From the NCBI GenBank assembly GCA_023101885.1, contig JALPQD010000302.1, positions 2,613,172 through 2,677,171 of the forward strand: a stretch of 64,000 nucleotides of DNA, given 5' to 3'. Position 1 is the first letter of the stretch, and each line of letters opens with the position of its first letter. A program made the position numbers and the translations under genes. The notes beneath the pieces were generated by a model. That model saw nothing but the letters and a program-made list of their open reading frames with translations. It did not search any database and was not told the DNA's origin. This stretch comes from Typhlomys cinereus (taxonomy: Eukaryota > Chordata > Mammalia > Rodentia > Platacanthomyidae). Shown here in pieces: positions 41,440 through 52,981 of the stretch.

Positions 41440-44400
41440 AGCCTTGAATCCCCACACCTGTGTCACTCGAATTGATAATTATAAACACCTGGTCCTAATT
41501 AGCCGTGATTGCCCAGACCTGTGCCACTGAAATTGCTAATGGAAAACACGTGGTCCTAATTAGCCTTGATTGCCTACACCTGTTTCCCTGAAATTGCTAA
41601 TTGAAAACACCAGTTCCTAATTAGCCTTAATTCCCAACACCTGTGTCACTGAAACTGCTTATTGGAAAATCCTGGTCCAAATTACCCTCGACTGCCCACA
41701 CCTGTGTCATTGAAATTGGTAATTTCAGACACCAGGACTTAATTAGACTTCTTTGCCAATATTGTAATCACTGAAATTATTTATGAACCGTCGTCCTAAT
41801 TAGCCTTTATTTCCCACACCTGTTTCACTGAAATTGGTAATTTAAGACACCAGGACTTAATTAGACTTGTTTGCCAACACTGTAATCACTGAAATTATTT
41901 ATGAACCGTGGTCCTATTTAGCCTTGGTTGCCCACACCTGTGTCACTGAAATTGCTAATGGAAAACAACTGGTACTAATTAGCCTTGATTGCCAACATCT
42001 GTGTCACTGAAATTGCTAATTGGAAACACATGGTCCTAATTAGCCTTGATTGCCCACATCTGTGTCACTCAACATGCTAATTGGAAATACCAGGTCCTAA
42101 CTGGCCTTGATTGCCCACACCTGTGTCACTGAAATTGCTACTTAGAAACACCTGGTCATAATTAGCCTTGATTGCCACAACTTGTGTCACTCAACCTGCT
42201 AATTGGAAACACATGGTCCTATTTAGCCATGATTGCCCACACCTATGTCACTGAAATTGCAAAGTGGAAACACCTGGTTCAAATTAGACTTGATTGCCCA
42301 CACCTGTGCCACTGAAATTGCTACTTAGAAACACCTGGTCCTAACTAGCCTTGGTTGCCCTCACCTGTGTCATTCAACTTGCTAATTGGAAACACATGGT
42401 CCTACTTAGCCATGATTGCCCACATCTGTGTCACTGAAATTGCTAATCGGAAACACTTGGCCCTAACTAGCATTGTTTTCCCACACCTATGACACTGAAT
42501 TTGCTAACTGAAAATGCCTGGTCCTAATTGGCCTTGATTGCCCACACCTGTGTCACTGAAATTGCGAAATAGAAACACTGGAACTAATTATCCTTGATTT
42601 CCCACAACTGTGTCACTGAAATTGGTTATTTAAGACACCAAGTCTTAATTAGTCTTGATTGCCAACACTATAATCCCTGAAATTATTTATGAACCCTAGT
42701 CCTAATTAGCCTTGATTGCCCACACCTGTGTCACTGAAATTGCTCATTGGAAACACCTGGTCCTAATTAGCCTTGACTGACCATACCTGTGTCACTCAAA
42801 TTACTAATTGGAAACACCTGGTCCTAATTGGCCTTGACTGACCATACCTGTGTCACTGAAATTGCTAGTTGGATACACCTGGTCCTGATTAGCCTTGATT
42901 GACCACACCTGTGTCACTGAAATTGGTAATTTAACACACCAGGTCTTAAATAGACTTGTTTGCCAACACTGTAATCACTGAAATTATTTATGAACCCTGG
43001 TCCTAATTAGCCTTGATTGCCTAGACCTGTGTGAGTGAAATTGCTAATGGGAAACACTTGGTCCTTATTAGACTTGATTGCCCACACCTGTGTTACTGAA
43101 ATTGTTAATTGGAAACAAATGGTCCGAATGAGCCTTGATTGCCCACACCTGTGTCACTGAAACTGCTAATTGGAATCACCTGGTCCTAAATAGCCTTGAT
43201 TGCCCATACCCATGTCACTGAAACTGCAAATTAGAAACACTTGGTCCTAATTATACATGATTGCCCATAACTGGGATACAGAAATTGTTTATTTAAGACA
43301 CCAAGTCTTAATTAGTCTTGATTGCCAACACTATAATCCCTGAAATTATTTATGAACCCTGGTCCACACCTGTGTCACTGAAATTGCAAATTGGAAACAC
43401 ATGGTCCGAATGAGCCTTGATTGCCCACACCTGTGTCATTCACATTGCTAATTGGAAACACCTGGTGGTAATTAGCATTGATTGCCCACACCTGTGTCAC
43501 TTAAATTGCAAATTGGAAACGCCTAGTCCTAATTAGCCTTGAATCCCCACACCTGTGTCACTCGAATTGATAATTATAAACACCTGGTCCTAATTAGCCG
43601 TGATTGCCCAGACCTGTGCCACTGAAATTGCTAATGGAAAACACGTGGTCTTAATTAGCCTTGATTGGCCACACCTGTTTCCCTGAAATTGCTAATTGAA
43701 AACACCAGTTCCTAATTAGCCTTAATTCCCAACACCTGTGTCACTGAAACTGCTTATTGGAAAATCCTGGTCCAAATTACCCTCGACTGCCCACACCTGT
43801 GTCATTGAAATTGGTAATTTCAGACACCAGGACTTAATTAGACTTCTTTGCCAATATTGTAATCACTGAAATTATTTATGAACCGTCGTCCTAATTAGCC
43901 TTTATTGCCCACACCTGTTTCACTGAAATTGGTAATTTAAGACACCAGGACTTAATTAGACTTCTTTGCCAACACTGTCATCACTGAAATTATTTATGAA
44001 CCGTGGTCCTATTTAGCCTTGATTGCCCACACCTGTGTCACTGAAATTGGTAATTTAAGACACCAGGACTTAATTAGACTTGTTTGCCAACACTGTAATC
44101 ACTGAAATTATTTATGAACCGTGGTCCTATTTAGCCTTGGTTGCCCACACCTGTGTCACTGAAATTGCTAATGGGAAACATCTGGTACTAATTAGCCTTG
44201 ATTGCCGACATCTGTGTCACTGAAATTGCTAATTGGAAACACATGGTCCTAATTAGCCTTGATTGCCCACATCTGTGTCACTCAACATGCTAATTGGAAA
44301 TACCAGGTCTAAGTGGCCTTGATTGCCCACACCTGTGTCACTGAAATTGCTACTTAGAAACACCTGGTCATAATTAGCCTTGATTGCAACAACTTGTGTC

Positions 44401-44620
44401 ACTCAACCTGCTAATTGGAAACACATGGTCCTATTTAGCCATGATTGCCCACACCTATGTCACTGAAATTGCAAAGTGGAAACACCTGGTTCAAATTAGC
44501 CTTGATTGCCCACACCTGTGCCACTGAAATTGCTACTTAGAAACACCTGGTCCTAACTAGCCTTGATTGCCCTCACCTGTGTCATTCAACTTGCTAATTG
44601 GAAACACATGGTCCTACTTA
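41440..44620. repeat. SatA paired block, offset about 2.1 kb
   Basis: The block starting near 41,440 recurs near 43,535. The rare string AGCCGTGATTGCCCAGACC starts at 41,501 and 43,596, an offset of 2,095 bp. The order of variant monomers that follows (CACCAGTTCC, TTTCAGACACCAGG, GCCAATATTGTAATC) is shared, with small rearrangements. This is a less homogenised higher-order unit near the array edge. Boundaries are approximate. Confidence 0.65.
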
Positions 44621-46883
44621 GCCATGATTGCCCACATCTGGGTCACTGAAATTGCTAATTGAAAACACCTGGTCCAAATTAGCCTTGATTGCCCACACCT
44701 GTGTCATTCAAATTGCTAATTGGAAACACCTGGTTCTAATTTGCCTTGATAACCCACACCTGCATCACTCAAATTGTTAATTGGAAACACCTAGTGGTAA
44801 TTAGCCTTGATTGCCCACACCTGTGCCACTGAAATTGCTAATGGAAAACAGGTGGTCCTAAGTAGCCTTGATTGCCCACACTTGTGTCACTGAAATTGCT
44901 AATTAGAAACACCTGGTCCTAATTGGCCTTGATTTGCCATACTCATGTCATTGAAATTGCTAATTGGAAACACCTGGTCCTAATGGGCCTTGATTGCCCA
45001 CACCTGTGTCATTCAAATTCCTAATTGGAAACACCTGGTCCTAATTAGCCTTGATTGTCCCCCCTCTGTCACTGAAATTGCTAATTGAAAACACCAGTTC
45101 CTAATTAGCCTTAATTCCCAACACCTGTGTCACTGAAACTGCTTATTGGAAAATCCTGGTCCAAATTACCCTCGACTGCCCACACCTGTGTCATTGAAAT
45201 TGGTAATTTAAGACACTGGAACTTAATTAGACTTGTTTGCCAACACTGTAATCACTCAAATTATTTATGAACCGTGGTCCTATTTAGCCTTGATTGCCCA
45301 CACCTGTGTCACTGAAATTGCTAATAGGAAACAACTGGTACTAATTAGCCTTGATTGCCAACAACTGTGTCACTGAAATTGGTAATTGGAAACACATGGT
45401 CCTAATTAGCCTTGATTGCCCACATCTGTGTCACTCAACATGCTAATTGGAAATACCAGGTCCTATCTGGCCTTGATTGCCCACACCTGTGTCACTGAAA
45501 TTGCTAATTGGAAACACCTGGTCATAATTAGCCTTGATTGCCACAACCTGTGTCACTCAACTTGCTCATTGGAAACACCTGGTCCTTAATAGCCTTGATT
45601 CCCCACACCTGTGTCACTGAAATTGCGAAATAGAAACACTTGGTCCTAATTATCCTTGATTTCCCACAACTGTGTCAATGAAATTGGTTATTTAAGACAC
45701 CAAATCTTAATTAGTCTTGATTGCCAACACTATAATCCCTGAAATTATTTATGAACCCTAGTCCTAATTAGCCTTGATTGCCCATCCCTGTGTCACTGAA
45801 ATTGCTCATTGGAAACACCTGGTCCTAATTAGCCTTGTTTGCCCACACCCGTGTCACTCAAATTACTAATTGAAAACACCTGGTCCTAATTGGCCATGAC
45901 AGACCATACCTGTGTCACTGAAATTGCTAATTGGATACACCTGGTCCTAAGTAGCCTTGATTGACCACACCTCTGTCACTGAAATTGGTAATTTAACACA
46001 CCAGGTCTTAAATAGACTTGTTTGCCAACACTGTAATCACTGAAATTATTTATGAGCCCTGGTCCTAATTAGCCTTGATTGCCTAATCCTGTGTCAGTGA
46101 AATTGCTAATGGGAAACACTTGGTCCTAATTAGCCTTGATTGCCCACACCTGTGTCACTGAAATTGCTAATTGGAAACACCTGGTCCTAAATAGCCTTGA
46201 TTGCCCACACCTGTGTCACTGAAACTGCGAATTAGAAACACTTGGCCCTAATTATCCATGATTGCCCATAACTGGGATACAGAAATTGTTTATTTAAGAC
46301 ACCAAGTCTTAATTAGTGTTGATTGCCAACACTATAATCCCTGAAATTATTTATGAACCCTGGTCCTAATTAGCCTTGATTGTCCACACCTCTGTCATTG
46401 AAATTGCTAATTGGATACACCTGGTCCTAATTAGCCTTGTTTGCCCACAACTGTGTCACTCAATTTGCTAATTGGAAACACCTGGTCAAAATTGGCCTTG
46501 ATTGACCATACCTGCGTCACTGAAATTGTTAATTGGAAACACCTGGTCCGAATTAGCCTTGATTGCCCACACCTGAGTCACTGAAATTGTTAATTGGAAA
46601 CACCTCGTCCGAATTAGCCTTAATTGCCCACTACAGTGTCACTGAAATTGCTAATTGTAATCACCTGGTCCCAATTTGCCTTGATTGCCCACACCTGCAT
46701 CACTCAAATTATTAATTGGAAACACCTGGTGGTAATTAGCCTTGATTGCCCACACCTGTGTCACTTAAATTGCTAATTGGAAACACCTGGTCCTAATTAG
46801 ACTTGAATTCCCACACCTGTGTCACTCAAATTGGTAATTATAAACACCTGGTCCTAATTAGCCTTGATTGCCCAGACCTGTGT

Positions 46884-46887
46884 CACT
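46884..46887. other. SatA/SatB junction with 4-bp microhomology
   Basis: SatA reads TGTGTCACTGAAATT and SatB reads GTAACACTATAGAATC. The window reads TGTGTCACTATAGAATC, so the switch falls in the shared CACT. SatA does not reappear to the right of this point, and no SatB is seen to the left. Confidence 0.85.
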
Positions 46888-46930
46888 ATAGAATCTTCTG
46901 TGAGTCCTCTTTACTTGGTTCACGATTTTC
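46888..46930. repeat. SatB remnant left of the L1 (t1/t3 hybrid monomer)
   Basis: The bases ATAGAATCTTCTGT match the start of SatB monomer type t1. GAGTCCTCTTTACTTGGTTCA then matches the middle of type t3 apart from small differences. Most of a monomer is missing between them, and the join falls at a shared CTGT. The remnant ends with the L1 target-site duplication. Type t3 resumes at 53,456 on the far side of the L1. Confidence 0.85.
46917..46930. repeat. L1 target-site duplication, left copy (14 bp)
   Basis: GGTTCACGATTTTC at 46,917-46,930 abuts the L1 poly(T) (the poly(A) of the minus-strand element). It is repeated exactly at 53,442-53,455. Confidence 0.95.
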
Positions 46931-47917
46931 TTTTTTTTTTTTTTTTTTTTATTAAAAATTTAATTATACATTTTAAAAATTTTTTACCAGTTCCTTCCCT
47001 CCCCCCTCTTCCCCCTCCCCTTCCCCCAGTGCCTCCCCCCCAATTCCCAGATAGTCCTTTATTGTGTGTGCCTAACTCTCCACTGTGTCCTCCTCTCCGA
47101 TGACATATAAGGACCCAGTGGCATTTCCATAAGCCCTTTCTCTTGTTCCCCTTAAGCATAAGATCACTACTATGGCTGTCAATCCCTTGCCTCCAGGGGT
47201 CTCGGTGCCCTTATCAGATGCTAGACTTTATGAGGGCAACAGTGCGCTGGACATTGCGCAGGGCATGCAAAGTTCCATTATGATTGCTTTGGCCCCAACT
47301 ATTGTTGAGAATCTTGCAAATCGTTGCTCCTCCCATCCTTTTGCTCTTACAATCTTACCGCCCCCTCTTCCGCAAATGTCCCTGAGCTCCAGGATGGGGA
47401 GAGATTAGGCTGTCCTAGTTCTATGTGATTGATATAGAGTCTCTGAATTTCTGGATTGTGGTTTGTTGATTTTCTTTTGCAGTTTTGCTGCTCCTGCAAT
47501 TCCCTTCACTCCATTCTGCTGGGCACTGTATGTCACCCCCTGGCCAGAGACAAAAAGCTGTTAAACTGGAGTCTTGTTGTAATAGCACATTCAAGGGTAG
47601 ATGTAATAAGAGTAGGAAACCTCACTGAGAGAGGGGTCCATCACCCATTTGCAAAATGATTACTTTTTATCTGCTAGACTATATGCCCTCCCCTTCTGGT
47701 GAGATCAGGAAAGAACGTCTGTGAACTTAACCAGGTTTCTCATTACTTACTTGCAGACCTTCATGGAGGCCTATTTTCTCTGCTGTAACATGGTCTCCTC
47801 TCTCTTTGTTTCTGGTGTGGCCCTCCTAACCCATCTCTCTTGTTCATAATCCTTGCAATTACTGTGTTACATAGGTTTACTTTTGAGTGTCCCAATGTGG
47901 GCTGGGTGAGTTTGGTA
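46931..47917 (-). other. L1 3'UTR and poly(A) tail
   Basis: The stretch between the ORF2 stop and the target-site duplication holds no gene. The tail is T20 on the plus strand (46,931-46,950). The sense polyadenylation signal AATAAA is at 46,948-46,953 and runs straight into the tail. A G-rich tract lies upstream. The last 235 bp before the tail match the truncated L1 at 54,893, with about eight substitutions and one indel by eye, so the two elements belong to related subfamilies. Confidence 0.9.
46991..47042 (-). other. L1 3'UTR G-rich polypurine tract
   Basis: On the L1 sense strand this region is a run of G blocks (GGGGGGG, GGGGG, GGGG, GGGGG, GGGGGG, GGG) separated by one to a few bases, and could form a G-quadruplex. 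G-rich tracts are a recurrent feature of mammalian L1 3'UTRs. The sequence shows the tract; the structure is inferred. Confidence 0.8.
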
Positions 47918-50900
47918 CTAGGAGCCACCTATTAGGGAGTACATACGGCGCCTAATTTTCTGGGTTTGGGATACTTCACTTAATATAATTCTTTCTAATG
48001 ACATCCATTTCCCAGCAAATTCCAGTAATTCATCATTTTTGATGGCTGAGGAGTACTCCATTGTATAGATGTACCACAGTTTCCTTATCCACTCGTCAAC
48101 TGTTGGACATTTAGGTTGATTCCATGACTTTGCTATTGTAAACAGTGCTGCTATGAACATGGTCGAGCTTGTGCTATCGAGGCGAACCTTTGCTGCTTGG
48201 GGGGTTATTCCCAAAAGTGGGATAGCAGGGTCATATGGCATTTCAATCTTTAATTTCTTTAAGAATCTCCAGACGGCTCGCCAGAGTGGCTGTATGAGCC
48301 TGCATTCCCACCAACAATGTAGGAGAGTTCCCCTCTCTCCACATCCTCTCCAGCATTTGTCATTGTTTGTATTGTGGATTTTTGCCATCCTGACCGGGGT
48401 GAGATGATATCTCAGGGAAGTTTTGATTTGCATTTCCCTGATGGCGAAGGAAGTGGAGCATTTTTTAAGATAATTGTTAGACATTTTAATTTCATCCCTG
48501 GTAAAGTTTCTTTGAAGTTCCAGGGCCCATTTTTTAATTGGGCCAGTGTTTTCCTTGGAGTTTAATTTTCTAAGTTCTTTGTGCACTCTGGACAGTAGAG
48601 CTCTGTCAGATATGTGGTTAGTGAAGATTTTCTCCCATTCTGTGGGTTGCCTTTGAGCTCGTGTTACAATCTCTTTATCTGAACAGAAGCTCTTTAATTT
48701 CACAAGATCCCAACTGTTGAGAGTTGGTAGCAGTGACTGTGCCATTGGATGTCTGTTTAGGAACTGTTGGCCTAGCCCAACCAGCTCGAGGGAGTTCCCT
48801 ATCTTTTCAACTATGGTTTTTAAAGTCTCTGGCCTGATATCAAGGTCCTTGATCCATTTGGAATTAAGTCTTGTACATGGTGACAAATACGGGTCCAGCT
48901 TTAATCTTCTGCATGTGGAGATCCAGTTTTGCCAGCACCATTTGTTGAAGATGCTGTTCTTTTTCCATTGGATTCTTTGGGCCCCTTTGTCAAAGACCAA
49001 ATGGCTGTAACTTTGTGGGCTTATATCTGGGTCTTCAATCCTTATCCATTGATCTGTGTGTCTATTTTGGAGCCAGTACCAGGCTGTCTTTATAACTATG
49101 GATTTGTAGTATAGACTTAGGTTTGGTATGGTAATACCTCCAGCTGTGTTTTTGTTACTCAGGATTGTTTTGGCTATCCTGGGTCTTTTGTGCCTCCAAA
49201 TGAACTTTGAGATTGTTTGGTCAACTTCTTTGAAGAATTGCTTTGGGATTTTGATTGGTATAGCATTGAATCTGTATATTGCCTTTGGTAGGATGGTCAT
49301 TTTTACAATGTTGATTCTGCCAATCCAGGAACAAGGGAGGTCTTTCCACCTTCTGGTGTCTTCTGCAATTTCTTTCTTTAGGGTTTTAAAGTTTTCATTG
49401 TAAAGGTCTTTTACCTCCTTAGTTAGGTTTATACCAAGGTATTTCATTTTTTTAGGGGTTATAGTAAATGGCATGGTTTCTCTCAAGGCTTTTTCACTTC
49501 TTTCATTCTGGGCATATAGGAAGGCCTCTGATTTTTGCACATTTATTTTGTATCCTGCCACCCTGCTGAACTTCTCAATTAGTTCCAGGAGCTTCCTGGT
49601 GGAGTTTTTGGGATCACTCAGGTATAAGATCATGTCATCTGCAAATAGAGATAGCTTGACTTCTTCCTTGCCAATTTGAATCCCTCTTATGTCCCTTTCT
49701 TGTCTTATGGCTTCGGCTAAGACTTCAAGTACAATATTGAATAGAAGTGGTGAGAGTGGACAGCCTTGTCTTGTTCCTGATCGAAGTGGGAATGCTTCCA
49801 ATTGTTCCCCATTGAGCATAATCCTTGCTGTGGGCTTGTTGTATACAGCTTTTATTATATTGATAAAGGTTCCTTCCATTCCTACTGTCTCTAGCGTTTT
49901 GATCATAAAAGGCTGTTGGATCTTGTCAAAAGCTTTTTCTGCATCTATCGAGAGTATCATGTGGTCTTGGACTTTGGACTGGTTTACATGATGAATTACA
50001 TTTATTGATTTGCGTATGTTGAACCAACCTTGTGTGCCGGGGATGAAGCCTACTTGGTCCCCATGAATGATCTTTTTAATATGTTTTTGAATCCGATTTG
50101 CTAAGACTTTGTTGAGAATCTTTGCGTCTGTGTTCATCAGGGAGATCGGCCTATAGTTTTCTTTTTTAAGTGAATCTTTATTAGGTTTTGGGATTAAAAC
50201 GATATTAGCTTCATAGAAGGAATTTGGTAGTGTTCCTTCCTTTGCTATTTGATGGAACAGTTTAAGGAGTATTGGTGTTATTAACTCCTTAAATGTCTTG
50301 TAGAATTCTGTGCTGAATCCATCTGGTCCAGGACATTTTTTGGTGGGAAGATTCGAGATTACTTCCTCAATTTCCTTATATGTTATAGGACTATTTAAAT
50401 AATTCACAACTTCCTGATTCAATTTAGGTAAGTTGTGTTTACTTAGAAATTCATCCATCTCTTTTGTGTTGTCAAACTTCACAGAGTATAAGTTTTTGAA
50501 ATATGATGTTATAATTCTCTGGATTTCTTGGGTATCCATAGTGATAACTCCATGTTCATTTCTAATTTTGTTAATTTGGGTTTTCTCTCTCTTGCTTTTG
50601 GTTAGTTTAGCTAGGGGTGTATCAATCTTGTTGATTTTTTCAAAGAACCAGCTTTTTGATTGGTTGATTTTTTCTATCGTTTTCTTAGTCTCGATTTCAG
50701 ATATTTCTCCCCTTATTTTGCTAATCTCTTCTCTTCTACTGCTTTTAGGATCAGATTGCTCTAGTTTCTCTAAAGCTTTAAGCTGCATTGTTAAGTTGTT
50801 TATTTCTGATGTTTCCATTTTTTTGACGTGGGCATTAAGAGCTATGAACTTACCTCTTAGAACAGCTTTCATTGTGTCCCAGAGATTTTGGTAAGTTGTA

Positions 50901-51742
50901 TTTTCGTTATCATTCACTTTCAGGAAATCTTGAATTTCCTTTTTAATTTCTTCCTGAATCCAGTTCTCATTCAGCATCATAGTGTTAAGTTTCCAGGAGT
51001 TAGTGCATTTTCTCTTGTTTGATGTGTTGTGGATGTCCAGCTTTAGGCCGTGGTGGTCTGATAGGGCACAGGTTAGAATTTCAACTTTCTTGTATATGTG
51101 TAGATTCATTTTGTGGCCCAATATGTGATCTATTTTGGAGAAAGTTCCATGTGCTGCTGAGAAAAATGTGTATTCTTTGGTGCGTGGGTGAAAAGTTCGA
51201 TAGAGATCTGTGAGGTCCATTTCTTTCAGGGTTTGATTAAGTTCCAAAGTGTCTCTGTTAAGCTTTTGACCTGTTGATCTATCCCATGTAGAGAGGGCGG
51301 TGTTGAAGTCCCCAAGAATTATCGTTTGGGGGTTGATTTCTTGCTTTAGACGCTGTAGGGTTTTCTTAATGAATGTGGGGGGGCCCGTATTGGGTGCATA
51401 TATGTTCAGTATTGTGAAATCTTCCTGGTGAATTGTACCTCTGACTAAAATGTAGTATCCATCCGTGTCTCTTATAATATTTTTTGGTTTGAAATCCACT
51501 TTGTCTGATAGCATAATGGCTACCCCTGCCTGTTTTCTGCTTCCATTTGCTTGTAGAATTGTTGACCAGCCTTTTATTTTTAGAGCGTGCCTATCTTTTG
51601 TGGTGAGATGGGTTTCCTGCAGGCAACAGATTGATGGATTGTGATTTTTAATCCAAGTTTGTAATCTGTGTCTCTTGATCGGTGAATTAAGTCCATTAAC
51701 ATTTAGTGTTATAATGGAGAAACTATTGTTAATTCCAGACAT
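47918..51742 (-). CDS. L1 ORF2p: endonuclease and reverse transcriptase
   Basis: This 1274-aa protein nicks target DNA and reverse transcribes the L1 RNA at the nick. The N-terminal apurinic/apyrimidinic-type endonuclease (about 1-239) keeps the residues expected for the family: N14, E43, Y115, D145, N147, D205 and H230. A QxxIxxYF sequence at 408-415 fits a PCNA-interacting box. The reverse transcriptase (about 500-775) has D600 in [18 protein letters not shown] at 658-665 and the catalytic FADD at 700-703. The C-terminal C-x3-C-x7-H-x4-C motif is at about 1130-1147. Length and residue numbering match other mammalian ORF2p almost exactly. There is no stop or frameshift. The start codon lies 49 bp past the ORF1 stop, consistent with the reinitiation-type translation known for L1. 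The product should act in the cytoplasmic RNP and the nucleus. Confidence 0.97.
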   Translation of the reverse strand: MSGINNSFSIITLNVNGLNSPIKRHRLQTWIKNHNPSICCLQETHLTTKDRHALKIKGWSTILQANGSRKQAGVAIMLSDKVDFKPKNIIRDTDGYYILVRGTIHQEDFTILNIYAPNTGPPTFIKKTLQRLKQEINPQTIILGDFNTALSTWDRSTGQKLNRDTLELNQTLKEMDLTDLYRTFHPRTKEYTFFSAAHGTFSKIDHILGHKMNLHIYKKVEILTCALSDHHGLKLDIHNTSNKRKCTNSWKLNTMMLNENWIQEEIKKEIQDFLKVNDNENTTYQNLWDTMKAVLRGKFIALNAHVKKMETSEINNLTMQLKALEKLEQSDPKSSRREEISKIRGEISEIETKKTIEKINQSKSWFFEKINKIDTPLAKLTKSKREKTQINKIRNEHGVITMDTQEIQRIITSYFKNLYSVKFDNTKEMDEFLSKHNLPKLNQEVVNYLNSPITYKEIEEVISNLPTKKCPGPDGFSTEFYKTFKELITPILLKLFHQIAKEGTLPNSFYEANIVLIPKPNKDSLKKENYRPISLMNTDAKILNKVLANRIQKHIKKIIHGDQVGFIPGTQGWFNIRKSINVIHHVNQSKVQDHMILSIDAEKAFDKIQQPFMIKTLETVGMEGTFINIIKAVYNKPTARIMLNGEQLEAFPLRSGTRQGCPLSPLLFNIVLEVLAEAIRQERDIRGIQIGKEEVKLSLFADDMILYLSDPKNSTRKLLELIEKFSRVAGYKINVQKSEAFLYAQNERSEKALRETMPFTITPKKMKYLGINLTKEVKDLYNENFKTLKKEIAEDTRRWKDLPCSWIGRINIVKMTILPKAIYRFNAIPIKIPKQFFKEVDQTISKFIWRHKRPRIAKTILSNKNTAGGITIPNLSLYYKSIVIKTAWYWLQNRHTDQWIRIEDPDISPQSYSHLVFDKGAQRIQWKKNSIFNKWCWQNWISTCRRLKLDPYLSPCTRLNSKWIKDLDIRPETLKTIVEKIGNSLELVGLGQQFLNRHPMAQSLLPTLNSWDLVKLKSFCSDKEIVTRAQRQPTEWEKIFTNHISDRALLSRVHKELRKLNSKENTGPIKKWALELQRNFTRDEIKMSNNYLKKCSTSFAIREMQIKTSLRYHLTPVRMAKIHNTNNDKCWRGCGERGTLLHCWWECRLIQPLWRAVWRFLKKLKIEMPYDPAIPLLGITPQAAKVRLDSTSSTMFIAALFTIAKSWNQPKCPTVDEWIRKLWYIYTMEYSSAIKNDELLEFAGKWMSLERIILSEVSQTQKIRRRMYSLIGGS

Positions 51743-51791
51743 TTCTTATGTTTAGTAGCTTTATAAGTATATTGCTTCGCTTTTAATGGTG
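51743..51791 (-). other. L1 inter-ORF spacer
   Basis: This is a 49-bp AT-rich gap between the ORF1 stop and the ORF2 ATG. It holds no other feature. Its size is in the usual range for mammalian L1. Confidence 0.85.
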
Positions 51792-52862
51792 TTATATTTG
51801 CCTTCTGTTCTCCTGGATATGCCTGTTTTTTTCTTCACGCTTGAGTATCATTTCTAGCAGTTTTTGAAGGCCTGGTTTGGTGGCCATGTATCCCTTAAAG
51901 TTGTCTTTGTGCTGGAAAATTTTTCTTTCTCCCTCGATCATGACTGATAGTTTTGCAGGGTAAATCAGCCTGGGTTGACATTTTTGCTCATTCAATACTT
52001 GAAGTATGTCTCTCCAAGCTCTTCTTGCTTTTACTGTTTCGACTGAGAAGTCATTAGTTATTTTAATAGGTTTGCCTTTAAAAGTGACTTGTTTTTTCTC
52101 CCTTGAAGCTCTCATCACCAGTTCTTTATCTTGAATGTGGAGTGTTTTAACTATTATTTGCCGCGGTGTGCTTCTATTTTGGTCGTATCTGTTTGGGGTG
52201 CGGAATGCCTCTTGTATATGAATGGGCCTCTCTTTCTTTAGATGAGGAAAGTTTTCCTTGATGATCGTTTGAAAAATTTCCTCAGGGGTGGTATTTTGAG
52301 ATTCTTGCTCCGGTATTCCATGGATACGCATGTTAGGCTTCTTCAGGGTGTCCCATATCTCTTGGATATTTCTCTCAAGTATCTTTTTGGCTTTAACAAC
52401 CTCTTCCATTGAGCTGGTTAGTACTCCCACTTTATCTTCAAGGTCTGAAATTCTGTTTTCTGCTTCATTAGTTCTGTTGATAAGACTCTCTGTGGCGTTC
52501 TGGGTTGAAGATAACTTGTCTTTTAGCTCAGTTTTAAACTCTGCTTGAGTTTGTTTTAACTGTTCTATGCCACTTTTTGTTTCTTGCACTGTTTTTCTCA
52601 ACTCCTCCAGATGTCTGTTGTGTTGCTCTTCAAAGCGATTGATTCGATTATGTAATTCCTCCTGGATTTCCTCTTTCATAGTATTGAACATGGTAATGAT
52701 CATATTTTGAAAGTCTTTATCCTGGGTGGGGCTTTCTTGGCCTTTTTCCGCGGGTTTGTTCTTGTTGGAGTCTAACATTATGGGATTAATTTCTTCAGTG
52801 GGAAATTTGTTTACTTGAGTGTTGCTTCTCATGGATTTGCACTTTGACTTTGGCATTGTCAT
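51792..52862 (-). CDS. L1 ORF1p: RNA-binding nucleic-acid chaperone
   Basis: This 356-aa protein coats L1 RNA as trimers and is needed for retrotransposition. Residues 1-55 are basic and polar and look disordered. A heptad-rich coiled coil runs from about 58 to 170 and includes NRTNEAENRISDLED near 129-143, a segment typical of the family. An RRM-like domain follows (about 177-268, with NMRIHGIPE at 177-185 and RQIIVK at 234-239). The C-terminal domain (about 270-345) includes YPAKLS at 301-306. Basic residues in the REKKQVTFKGKP segment (254-265) fit RNA binding. The frame is open throughout. A second ATG at codon 3 is a possible alternative start. Length is near that of rodent ORF1p (about 357 aa) and longer than the human protein (338 aa). 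Confidence 0.96.
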   Translation of the reverse strand: MTMPKSKCKSMRSNTQVNKFPTEEINPIMLDSNKNKPAEKGQESPTQDKDFQNMIITMFNTMKEEIQEELHNRINRFEEQHNRHLEELRKTVQETKSGIEQLKQTQAEFKTELKDKLSSTQNATESLINRTNEAENRISDLEDKVGVLTSSMEEVVKAKKILERNIQEIWDTLKKPNMRIHGIPEQESQNTTPEEIFQTIIKENFPHLKKERPIHIQEAFRTPNRYDQNRSTPRQIIVKTLHIQDKELVMRASREKKQVTFKGKPIKITNDFSVETVKARRAWRDILQVLNEQKCQPRLIYPAKLSVMIEGERKIFQHKDNFKGYMATKPGLQKLLEMILKREEKNRHIQENRRQI

Positions 52863-52940
52863 TTTAACTCTTAAGATCTCTCAATTTCACTAAACTGAAT
52901 TATTTGGCCTGGGGTACTGGTGGGCAGGGCCTGAACGGGG

Positions 52941-52950
52941 ACTTACCTAG
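52941..52950 (-). other. Possible 5' splice site in the L1 5'UTR
   Basis: The sense strand reads CTAGGTAAGT, a near-perfect match to the mammalian donor consensus (AG/GTAAGT), about 80 nt before the ORF1 start. Use of the site is inferred; no acceptor has been assigned. Confidence 0.4.
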
Positions 52951-52981
52951 GGCGCGGGGTGAGGCCCGGGTGGACCGCGCG

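Larger units (their letters stand above)
1..46887. repeat. SatA: 61-bp tandem satellite array (whole array)
   Basis: A head-to-tail array of a 61-bp monomer fills the first 46.9 kb. Successive CTAATTAG boxes fall 61 bp apart, for example at 10,331 and 10,392. The typical monomer reads, in order, CTAATTAGCC, TTGATTGCCC, ACACCTGTGTCACTG, AAATTGCTAATTGG, AAACACCTGGT. About 770 monomers are present, all in the same orientation. Common variants are a TAATTTAAGACACCAGG type and a 58-bp type containing ATTTATGAACC. No transposable element interrupts the array. Short open frames in it are by-products of the repeat and are not genes. I do not recognise the family by name. Confidence 0.97.
29107..46887. 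repeat. SatA right segment, diverged and irregular
   Basis: The 61-bp monomer continues to the array edge, but the regular 2.8-2.96-kb units break down. Monomers between about 34.9 and 39 kb are the most diverged. Recurrent local blocks remain. One is a variant with GCAAAGTGGAAACACC, seen near 40.6, 40.8, 42.3 and 44.5 kb. Another is a pair with ATTATTTTTGAACCC, near 39.8 and 41.3 kb. Confidence 0.8.

Noticed and set aside
1..46887. A CRISPR-like array (regular short repeats)
   Set aside because: There are no unique spacers; the whole 61-bp unit is repeated. The L1 and old repeats show a mammalian genome.
46864..47659. Plus-strand frames across the L1 3' end, including a proline-rich one
   Set aside because: The first crosses the satellite/L1 junction and the poly(T). 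The proline-rich run is the antisense of the G-rich 3'UTR tract.
48153..52548. Plus-strand frames antisense to ORF1 and ORF2
   Set aside because: They are shadows of the intact minus-strand L1 frames and have no independent support.
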